Positions 50,289 through 61,100 of a DNA stretch of 64,000 nt are shown here, one piece after another (positions within the stretch are counted from its first letter, which is position 1; each line of letters starts with the position of its first letter). The position numbers and the translations under genes were made by a program. Origin of the DNA: Breviolum minutum Mf 1.05b.01 (lineage: Eukaryota; Sar; Dinophyceae; Suessiales; Symbiodiniaceae); assembly GCA_000507305.1 (NCBI GenBank), contig DF240748.1, positions 1-64,000 on the forward strand, given 5' to 3'. The notes below the pieces were generated by a model. It did not search any database and had not been told where the DNA came from. It was given only the letters and a program-made list of their open reading frames with translations.

Positions 50289-53200
50289 GACGTTTTGACC
50301 GACTTGGATGCTTTTGGTTTTCCTCGCGACTATGCTGTGTCAACCCTAGGGAACAAATTGGACCTCTCACTCTGATTCGAGTGCCGGAAAATGAGTCACA
50401 GGTCATGAGTCATGAATGCATTTACACCTTCAACAAATGCTTGGATGTTGCTTGTGGATGGGGCATCGGAGACCTGTCAGACATTTTGCACCTGGTTTTG
50501 AGGTGCGTTGCTTGCAACTCAACAAGCACAACCATGTTACCACCACGTGAGCATAGTGGCAGTGTGTGGCATATAACTTGGAGGTGGAACCCTCTTGAAA
50601 TTCATAGAAAGTCATGGTGCTTCTCAGACTTTTGCATCGTGCTAGTTATTTTTTGTTGGCTTTGTGCGCTTTGCTAATGGTTTTCCATCCAGGTACTACC
50701 TCCTGTCAGAAAAGAAGCGCCGACTCATGGAACGGCTGAAGAAGCTTTCTACGGTGCCCTCCTTCCTCCTTTGCAAGTATTGCACAGTGCACATCACGGA
50801 ACAGAGCTTGTAAATTGTAAGCCTTGCAAAAGCTTCTTTGTTTCTTTGTTTCTTTGTTTCTTTGTTTGTTTGTTTGTTTGTTTGTTTGTTTGTTTGTTTG
50901 TTCGTTCGTTCGTTCGTTCGTTCGTTCGTTCGTTCGTTCGTTTGTTTGTTGTTGTTTATGAACATACCGTATATATGTATATATATATATGTTTATATAC
51001 TGTATGTATATAAGTTATTTAAGTATGCGTACAAAGTAGAAATATGCTCGCAGTAATGTGGCTTGTTGGTATGATAAGTGCAAGAGTTGCATGATGAATT
51101 GCATGATGATTTGACGTCCAAGTGTATCTACAAGACAAGTGCAATGGTACTCTTGTGCAGCGCAGGGAGTGCAGGGAGAACTTGGCCCTGTAGAAGCATG
51201 CGTGGATCTCATCCTGGATAGTTACAGTTCAAAGGGAGTATTGAGGACAGATTTCGAAAGGGCTTTGCATGATTGACAGAGCTGTGTAGAGCAAAATGCA
51301 GAGGAGCTTGTTTGAAAACCAGCATACACAGCATAATTTACGATGCTTTAGCACGGGTCAAAGTCCATACCTCTCAGGCAGCCTTGCACCAGGCGGAGAT
51401 GCAGCTGCGGGCACTGTCTTAGCCCAAGGTTGTCCACGAGCAAAGTGAAACAAAGATAGCAAAGACGACATGCCAAGCGAGCGCTGTACATGTTGATCGT
51501 GACACGCCAATGTTGTTCGAGTGAAAGGTGTGCATCACCAGCCACATGCCACAGACAAAGTGTCCTTGTAAGGCATCATCTTCCAGTGCCGCTTACCCTG
51601 TGGTGCCAAAGCTAAGCCCCCAATTTCGTGGGTGCCTGCTATTATCATGCCAAACAATAACTAAACAATAGCTAGAACTTTCCAGAAACGTCCAGGGAGC
51701 CTTCTAGTTGAAGAGCCGTTTACGCTAAGGCCTGCATCTACACCAGCGGTCGAAGCATCCAGCAGCAGCAGCAAACTTGGATGACGCAAAGTGTGTTGCC
51801 TCACACTCCGCGGTTTCAGGATTGATGCAAGGTTACTGAACATCACACATGAATGAATAATGAATGACATTCGCTTTGATTCGCATTGTTACATTAATTG
51901 CATAGTACATTTTGAAAATTATGTTTTGCCGTTTCACATTATTTCGCATTGCTTGGTAATTGTTGATTTTTTGTTGTGGAGCCAAGGCAGTCAAAGTGGT
52001 GTTGCGGCGCGACCACCAGCTGCTGTGCGCAGGAGCTCTGGGCATGAAACGGGTGGATCTTTGGGTCTTTTTAAAGAAATAACTTGGCACATTTCATTTT
52101 TGAATCGATTTTCATGTGTGTTCCGCACAAGCTTCAAGCCAGTCCACTTAAGTTCCGGAGTTTTGCATGACATAGCTGTACATTTCCATGTTCCTGGCAG
52201 CACAGGTCCGGGTCTCCACCGGTGCAGTCTAAGCCTACACCCAGGATCACAGCTGCCGAATTTGTCAAGTGAAGATGTTTTTGTCGGACAAATCGGACTG
52301 GTTTAATATGCTCAGTGCTTTCCACACGCTTCATACTGAATGATATGTTTTTCACGGGTTTGGCATCCCCTTGCTTTGCACGCGATTCGCAATACAAAAA
52401 CATACAAAAACAAAACGTTGCTGGCCAGGACACGCCCAAGCACCAGCCCAGGAAATCCGCGAGTAATTCTCTCAGAGTGCCAACTGCGACATGTTTGTTT
52501 GAGTGTCTTGAGTGGCGAGTCATAAACCATTCGTATTTACATAAACATACTTTTACTATTTTTTCTCAATGCTTTTGGAATGCCGTCTGGACTTTGCAAG
52601 CTGAGAGTTGAAGCCTCAATGAGGTCACACCAGGATCCATGTCTGTTTCCACTTCGTTGGGTGGCTCAAAAAGCGTAGCTACACCCGCCAGGTCACGTAT
52701 GAATGTTTATGTAGAACTGACATTCGACTGACATCCATTTGATATTTGATATATTTTGATATAGTTGATACTTTTGCCGTTTGCCCAAAGTCATCCATTG
52801 TATCATACTGAGGCCGCGACAAGCACAAGGCTATCCTCAGTCTGCGAGGCCTTTTCCGTAAGCATACAGCAATATGATGTAGCGGCCAAGAATATAGAGA
52901 GATGAAAAACAGATGAACGGGAGAGATTCAAAGAAATCCCCGCCAAAGCCGAGGCCTTGTATTGCTCTTACATGCCAAATCAAAAGCAGGGCAAATAACA
53001 TGAAGATTGGAACGATTTTTTGTGGGGTTGTGACTACAGAACTCCAAGATTCTTGCTGTTGCTTCAGGGCTCGCACATCGGCTCGCCCATATGTGGCTCC
53101 AAAGGCGCAGGCCAGCCACTCGTCGATGGGCGAGGCCACTCGATGATAACTCAACGCCTGACCGCGGGGAATCCATTTTTAATTGACAGCAAGAATTGTC

Positions 53201-55399
53201 CCACGTAATTAGTGTCTCTACAGGAGCTTTGCTTTGAGATTTAAATCTGTGTGTTATCCAGTGGCATCATGTATCAACATATAGATGTGCTATGACGTGC
53301 TTACGTGATCCTGGTTTGAGACAACATATTTACATTGGGTTTTAGTAGAATGCTATGGGCGTTTGGCACAGCACCTTTTCTTCCGTGTATACCATCATGC
53401 GGGTGTGGTTCAAATCAAGAGGCCCCTCAAATCCAGTTGTTTCCACTAAACTGGTCATTACTAGACTTCTTTCGGGGTTCAAAATTATCAATTCTGAGAG
53501 ACACTCATGCAATCATCATCAATCATTTATGTAAATATCATCCAGTATCACAAACCTCACAAATACCATCTTGTTGCTCTTGTTACTCCATGGAAGGAGA
53601 GCTCCCCTCCCTCCGCTCGCCGTCCGTCGTCATCAACTTCCTCGGCAGCACCTGTTGCGTGGTGGCCTCGTTGTGGAGCGACAGAAGCTGTCAGAAACAT
53701 GCTATTCATGTCTGAATTCATGTATCTATTCATGCAAGATAGAAACGGAGTGGATTCACCATGGATGCAAAGGCCACGATCACATGCAGGAATTGCAGCT
53801 GCTGTTGCCAACAAGGCTAGGTCGTCTCCAGCTCTGGACGCGAAACAAGAAGTAGAGTCAAGAGAAGAATATCCTTTGCTGTTTTCGTTTTGAATTCCTG
53901 TTTCACAAAACTTCATCCATATCTGCCACAGATCCTTTTGGTTGAAGAATTTGCATGAATTTGCGATTTCTGATTTTATGAGCCTCATTTTAGCATTTTG
54001 ACATTCTTCAAATATCTCCAAATTGGTTAACGACAGATCAGCTGTGAAGCCACACTAGCTGTGCCATGAAGCTCTGAGTTTGACCAGGTCGCGGCAGCTT
54101 TGTCTCAGTCTGAGTTGGTGTCTTAGTATCACGTCTCAGATGTCTCACATCTTCAACATCTTCAACATCTTGACTTGAAGCTGTCATAGGGGAACAACGA
54201 ACAACATCTCTGTACTGGATGGAAGGCCGAGTCTGCAACTGGAGTCGAATTTATGCTGTATGTCATGTAAGTTGAGGCGAAGCAATCGCCCCGCTGGGAA
54301 GCAGGTGCGGAAGCTGTCCACTTTTTATTATGTGCTACTCTTTGACACGGAAGACAACTGTAGCTGCCAGCAAGAGATCCACGTGACGTCGATGGAAGCT
54401 GCTTTGATTTGGAGTCAGGTTTCGCCCAGCGCATCCGCTCGCACCAGCGTGTCTGGCTCCCAGTGAGCGCCGTGAAAAGTACCAAACATTACTAAGTCTC
54501 GAAGTCTCTGAGCGAACAGTGATACTGCAAAAGAGTGAAATGTCAGCAGATTCCGCGACACTATTTTTTCAGAAGCAAGTGCAGTGGGATTGAGCAGTAT
54601 CGTTGAATACTGGAGTCGTCCTAGATAAATGTTTCAGTCTTTTGATGTTGGAGATAGCAACAGGTGGGTTGGGGCTTTTGCAGACAAACAGCTTGAGGAC
54701 TCGACCCGGGTCTTCGATGTCCACTCAGTCGAGCTCGTTAGTGCAGAGGATCCTCTCAAAGGACGCAGTTGCACCTTCCAGCAACCTCATAAAAAGAGGT
54801 GCCTTTTTTAGAACTCTGCTTGCTCTTTGCGCATGCATTGTTTGGAGATTACTGTGTTTGCAGGATCCATCCCCACCTGTCATCACCCGTCGATCAACTT
54901 CGTCAGCAGCTTCTCCGACTGTGGGTTCAGTGCCATAGCCTTAGCTCAATGGATGGGCCGGATGGATATTGTTTGCGTGTAGGACAATAACGCTGACAAG
55001 GCTGAAGGCTCCGTGGTCAATAGAAACGTGCTGATTGCTCATTAGCTTTGCAGCTTTGCTCAGAGAATTGCTTTCCAAGCTCGACTGGGCCGAAGTTCGA
55101 GTAAAACAGCCCAGCCAACTCGCATAGTTCACAGCAGAGCTGCCAGACCTGAACTTACAAAATGGTGTTTTAAGTTCATCATTAGATGCGTCAGGCGAAA
55201 AAAAAGTTGCACTTGTGCTTGAATGCGCTTGCAGGAGCAGGTAAGTGGACACTTGCTGGAAGGCAGTCTTATAATGAATGCCAAGAATGACGCAAACATT
55301 CCTCAGGGCACCGCCGTAGTTGTTTCATTTGTTTGGAGGCATTTTCGAGTAGGAGGGTTGGTGGTTGGAAGAGGTTTGCATACCGGGCAGTCTAGCAAT

Positions 55400-55460
<61 letters not shown>

Positions 55461-55567
55461 CGATCATGATCATGATGCTGGCTATTCAAAGAGCAGCAAC
55501 AAAAGCAGACAAGAGCAAGGGCCACAACAACCCCAACAGCAACAGCAACAGCAGCAGCAGCAGCCGC

Positions 55568-55604
<37 letters not shown>

Positions 55605-55823
55605 GACAACAGACAACAGACAACACGACAACAACGACAACACGACAACAACGACGACAACAACGACAACGAACGAACAACACGAACAACAACGACAACA
55701 ACGNCAACGCGAACACGACGACAACGACAACGCAACGACGAACAACGACAACAACGACGAACAACAACAACGACAACAACAACAACAACAACAACAACAC
55801 AACAACAACAACACAACAACAAC

Positions 55824-55908
<85 letters not shown>

Positions 55909-56547
55909 CGAACATGGGGACGAGGACGAGGATCCCAACAAGGACGGACGACGACCCTGAATGCAATCGAGGCAAGAGAAAAGTTTTCTTCACTTGGATT
56001 TAGTCTTGGGAACACTACGCATGAGTGAGTCTTTGATATGCAATGCATTGAGCATGAGACACAGTGAGACATTGAGGCCCCGTGCTTCAACGGCTCGCGC
56101 AAGTCCCACCACCTCCGGATCACCGCGTGATTTGACGAGGCCAGGTTTGCTGGGACTTGTAGGACCAAACTCCAAATGCCAGATACAGCAGGTGAAGCGG
56201 AGTTGTTGCCGGAATTTAGACAGGGATTCTGGAAAAAATGTTATATCTTGTTTTCCATGCTATTTGAATTCACTGCACGTCAGGTCCACGGAGAGTGCTC
56301 GTCGACGTGTTGCCATTTGCTGAGATGCTTTCTGAGCTGGCTGGACCATTGAGCACACTGTACTCAATGAATTTCAAAGATGAAATATTCATGTTTTAAT
56401 TCTTTGATTTTTGCATTCTTTATGTTCTTGGTGCAGATTCAGAGTGCGCTTGTCGCAAAGTCTTCTGAGGCTGCAACGACAGCAACGACCACTGCCTCAA
56501 ATAACACTCCAATTTCCACTACGGTTCCAACTCGTACACGAATGGGG
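50289..56547 (+). CDS. SNF1-kinase-type UBA domain plus Ser/Pro linker exons, no kinase domain
   Basis: Exons 50289-50336, 50503-50546 and 50693-50753 join in phase. They encode VLTDLDAFGFPRDYAVRCLQ, NKHNHVTTTYYLLSEKKRR and LMERLKKLST. This matches the UBA/autoinhibitory segment that follows the kinase domain in SNF1/SnRK1-type kinases (GF.R.Y..L...NH.TTTYYLL). Later same-strand exon-like pieces are Ser/Pro/Arg/Thr-rich: 53597-53653 (ESSPPSARRPSSSTSSAAP), 54664-54761 (32 codons, containing RTRPGSSMSTQSSSLVQRI), 54864-54924 (PSPPVITRRSTSSAASPTV) and 56470-56547 (TTASNNTPISTTVPTRTRMG). The 54664 and 54864 exons join in phase. No KA1 domain was identified. No kinase exon lies between 48456 and 50288, so the unit is either a separate protein or the C-terminal half of the 40.1-43.4 kb kinase. 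Confidence 0.6.
50833..50957. repeat. TTTC/TTTG/TTCG compound tetranucleotide array
   Basis: TTTCTTTG units pass into TTTG copies, then about ten TTCG copies, then TTTG again. It lies just after the third UBA exon. Confidence 0.95.
55401..55460. repeat. (CAT)n microsatellite
   Basis: About twenty CAT triplets. Confidence 0.95.
55521..55910. repeat. CAA/CGA trinucleotide array
   Basis: CAACAA and CGACAA units with interruptions that shift frame. One undetermined base lies at 55704. It is the complement type of the GTT arrays at 18.9 and 49.2 kb. Confidence 0.97.
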
Positions 56548-58177
56548 GTGCGTCCGCCAGCCGGGAACCCAAACAAAAAGTCTTGCGACTGATCTGGCGA
56601 GCATGAAGTACAAGGCTTGCAAGCTAGCAACCATCCCAGGAGCTGAGGAAACCATCCAATGTTTTGTGACTTCTGACAAACTAACTAGATTCCGCTGGCT
56701 TTGGCAACTTTTGGCAGTCTGCATTCTAAGACTAAGATTCAGACAATTCAGACTGAGACTAAGACTCTTCAAGCATTCACACAGGTTTCAAGTCAGACCC
56801 GGACCAGCTTCATTATTCTTCAGATCTCGCATGCCAATGGCAAGAGGAGGGTTCGAACCAAGCAAGTGAACTCCATAAGAATTTGGATTGAACAATTCGG
56901 CAACCCGATTTCGCACATTGTTGAGGTTCAGTCTTATCGCCGCTAAGTTCCTGCGGCTGAGAGCGCGTGCAGCGTGTAAAAGCTCCACTGCCCAGAGCGC
57001 AAAGCGCTCCTGCGCAGAATGTGCATAGGCTGCAAGAAGCCACCAAGCCACAAGCGTCACAGGCTGCATGTTTCTAGTATTTCCTAACAGCCTTCCAGGT
57101 GAGCAATAGGTATGATGCACTCAGGCTCTGTCTCAGGCAATGCTGCGTTGGAGCGATTTCATGCAATTTCTATCTCTGGATTCTCTTGCCTCACTGTGTT
57201 TATTTGCTCACCTGATGTGGCTCTGCTTAACGTCGCATCTGGATTTCATTTGGCCTACTGTCACAGAAATTCTGATGTTTGCATCGGGTCATTTGGCCGC
57301 GGAAAAATGGCAATGATGGCAGTGATGATGGAGGCGGAGGGGCCAGATTTGCAAAGGTGGCTTGAGTAGCTAAAGAAAACAACAAAGAAGCCACGTGTCT
57401 TACATTTGCTGGGCTATTATTTCCATGCCAAAGCGTAAACATGGCCGAGTTTCCATTTTTCTGGAAGCGCCTTTATGCGTAAGTTGATTTGATTCAATGC
57501 CTGTGTCAAGTCATCGTGAAAAAATCATGTGTGGAATTTGGTTCAAGGGCGTGAACGGTGTACGCCAGTGTCTTGAGAAGGCTGGTAGGCTTGTTGTGCA
57601 TTTCAGCCATGTCAGTGGCTGACACGTAGAACATGTTGTCCTAACATTGTGAATGAACGCATGCGTATATAAACATCCAGAAAGATCCAGATTAAAATAA
57701 TAGTGCTATGCTTCGCAAAGCTGGCCATGCGCCTGGTGTTGGGTTTTCTATCCTCTGCTTTGTGTCAAGTCCGGTAGGTTTGTTGTTGTTGTTCCATGGA
57801 TTTTGGATTTTGGGCCATTTAGTGCAATTCTTTGTGAGGAGTGCCTGTGTTTTTTTTGTTTGATTTCTAATTTTGGATTTTAGATTTTGGAACGGGGACA
57901 AAATTTGGATTTTCTACCAAGGTTGTGGATGCCTCCTCATAGAATAGAATCTATGCACACAACGACCCGGCTTGGTGGATTAAGAACACCTATACAAAAA
58001 AGTAATATATGATATCTTTGAAAAGAATGTTGTGGAACCGAACCTTCTTTGTATAGGATGGACAGAAACAAATGACAGCCGTTGGAAGTACGTTGGCAAA
58101 CCGTCTTTGACACTTTGACTGGCTTGTACACGTGTGACAGGCTTTATTTGGGCGAGCGCCGTCCTAGCCTTTCAGCC
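56548..58177. other. No confident gene
   Basis: Open stretches at 56600-56870 could hold C-terminal exons of the UBA unit, but none was phased. The rest shows no gene. Confidence 0.5.
58160..58174 (+). promoter_or_regulatory. Candidate trans-splice acceptor for the PA2G4-like gene
   Basis: A pyrimidine-rich tract GTCCTAGCCTTTCAG ends three bases before the start ATG at 58178, as expected of a spliced-leader acceptor giving a very short 5' leader. Confidence 0.45.
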
Positions 58178-61100
58178 ATGTCAGATGAATCTGAGCAAGA
58201 AGCTCAGGAATTGGAAGGGAGATAGCAAAATGTCTACCAGTAGCCTTGTGACTCTCTTGACATTACAGGCAAGTGTGCTACGACTGATAAGATTGATTCA
58301 GCTGTCTAGATTCGTAGATTTTATATGATGGGCGGCCGAGGAATGAGGAAATCAGTGACCTGTCCAACCCTGACGCATGCTCCCCAGATCGCTGTAGATC
58401 CACCTGCAGATGCATTTGTATCCCCATCCCGAGGACAGCCCTGATTCTACTGACAAGTCTGGGGTTTCACGATTGAGAGTTAGTATGTTTAATTTGAGAG
58501 TCTAGAGTGTTCAGAGTTCTGTCTTTGAGGGTACGACCCCCTGAACTCATGTATGTAGCAGCTCAGACTCGCTTTCGCCCACATTCCAGAACCACACCCA
58601 GGAACACCTCCAACCACATTTACCCATGAAGCCTTTCAATCCCTTGCGAAGAGAGGGCAAACCAGAAATTGAGGCATTTTTCAGGCCCAGGATAGCGCCA
58701 TTTGAAAGCATGAGTGCAAACAAAGGGGTGTGAACGTTGATGGGGGCAGTGGCTTTTTTTAGTGCCTAAGCAAGGGCTATATAATTAAGAGCTAATTCAG
58801 GGCTAATGATCCTTGAGCAATTTTTTGGTAGCTCAAATAAGGGCTAATTTGTGGCCTTTTTCCGCTGTAAGGCCTACATAAGGGTTTTGGGCCATCAGTC
58901 CCGAGTAAGGGCCGACTAGCTTAATCCCACCTTATTTCCCAGGGGCAGGGCTTGGGGGGAAGCATAAACTTGCATGATATATGATGCCTTGTTGGATGTA
59001 CGTATGAGTGACGAATGCAGCCAAAGCATATTGTCAAGGAACTGTACAGGAACAACAAAAACGCTGCAGACAGTGCAGCTTTCGAAAAATGCCTTATATT
59101 GCATGTTGGTACAAAATCAGATTGCACTGATCACCATGACATTTCCTAGTGGCCTGTAAACTTGCCCAGTCAACTCTGCAAAATTCCCGCGACGGTTTCC
59201 GAAGATAGTTTTTTTATATCTAGTACTTGTTTGACTTATCAATATGGCCTGCTGGAGCCTGCAGAGGTCACTACAAAGTATCGAGCAGCTGGAGATATTG
59301 TGAACAAGGCAGGACTGTTGGATGTGGCTTCTTGATTTTCATGTTTCATGCCCTAAATTATCAAAGGATTGTCCAAAGGGTTGACAAATGAGTCCTAGCA
59401 AGTCGATGAGCCCTGGAGGCCCTCCAGAAGATTGTTGAAGCCTGTGTGCCCGATGCTGATATCGCAACCCCGTCCCGATTGAATCGATTGTTTCGCAAAT
59501 TTCAACAACATTTCAATGAATCTGTTCCGGGATGTTCCAGGCCTTCAGTCTCCCGCAATGGTCATGACAGGGCAATCAAACCCTGCCAGGTAACACGAGT
59601 TGAGAGAAGCTAAGATGGGCATCGATCAGCTAGATTAGATGAGAAACATCAGACCAAATAAGATAACGTGCTGCCGGTCTTGAACCTTGAAGTAGGAGTC
59701 TATTGGGAGGACATCTATACATACATAGTCATAGTCAGCTTTCAAAGTCAGCTTTCAAACAATTTCAAACTAATAAAATCAAATTACATGACATGATTAT
59801 GAAATGGAACATACAAGTCTGGCCAAAACCGTACGGAGTAGACTTTTGGAGTAGTTTTGTAGAGGCACAGTTCAAGTTTTCCGTCTTTTATTTTGGCTGG
59901 AATTCTGAAAAGTAACGTATCCCAAATATTGATATTGGTGTTGGAGGTCGGGGGCTCATTCCAACCAACTCACCAACTCCCATCCAACTGTGAAGTGTTA
60001 CGATATTAATACTATCCAACACAAAATACAATACGAAGACATAATATGATAGAAGATAAGGTTGTGTAGGCTAAGACAAAAACAGAGACTGTTAAGACAG
60101 ATATAGGGTGCAGATAGGGTAAGATGTAGGAAGTCGAAAGGAGAAGGCGAGACACTGTAAAGCAAGATCGGTAATGCATGTTTAGAACAATAGATAAACA
60201 CATTTTTTAGAGGTGCGACTTTACAATCCCACAATGTCGAAAGAAGGCACATTCCACAGTTGTGGAGGGCCAGGTGCCAAAATGTGCCAGCCGATAGAGG
60301 GCCAAACCATATTGCAAATACCACGGTTCGGAGGGTCAGGTCCGAAAATGCTGCAAAATGCAGGGTTTCAGGACCATACCACATGGTGAAAGCCGGCCAG
60401 AGGGAGGAAATTTTTTACAACGAGTGAGAGCTGCCAGGTGATGCTTTGTGAAATGGGAGACAAGATTATGGAGGAGGAGTTGCGTCCTGAGAAGCATGAG
60501 TTTTTTCTCCTGCTTGAGCCCCGACACTCTCATCCAAATAGTCTGCAGACATGCTCGGAAGCTGAAGCTTCGCAGCCATCACAACCATGAGCCAAGGACT
60601 GGAAAGCTGTACAACAAAAAAGACAAAGAAGGAAGAAAGATGGAAAAGGTCCCCGACCTGGAGATTATTGCTTCCCAGTACCTACATCTCCATTGTCTTT
60701 ATATACATAATAATCACAACACATGACACATGTATACATTTATGATCATTTCTGGATATTTGCACATTCCAATATGATCCTTTGGTTTTCTTGTGGACCC
60801 GTTGGCAGATTTTGAGATTTCTTGATGCACCGTTTGACCGTTTGTTGAGGGTGTGGCCTTCCCTACTTGCGTCTCTGTGAATGAGATTGTGGGGCACTTC
60901 TCGCCTTTGCCCGTAGACATCTCAGCGCAATTTTCTGGTCATGAGTCCCTCAATTTCATGTCCCCATGTTTCTTGTAGTGGAAAAGTGAACTTGCCAACA
61001 GTCACGAGCCTCTTGAACATTTCAAGCATTGTCACAGGGCGAGTCAAGGTGGGGCCTTGGTTGTGGAAGTGAGATGATGCAAAAAGCACATGAGATGTTT

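Noticed and set aside
50693-50820. Cereblon-like cysteine pair (LLCKYC) after the YYLLSEKKRR exon
   Set aside because: The upstream exons fit a SNF1-type UBA domain much better, and the cysteines lie past a good GT donor at 50754, so they are probably intronic.
55223-56168. Poly-Asn and poly-Val open frames through the CAT and CAA arrays
   Set aside because: Simple repeats with an undetermined base; no splice phase or domain supports coding.
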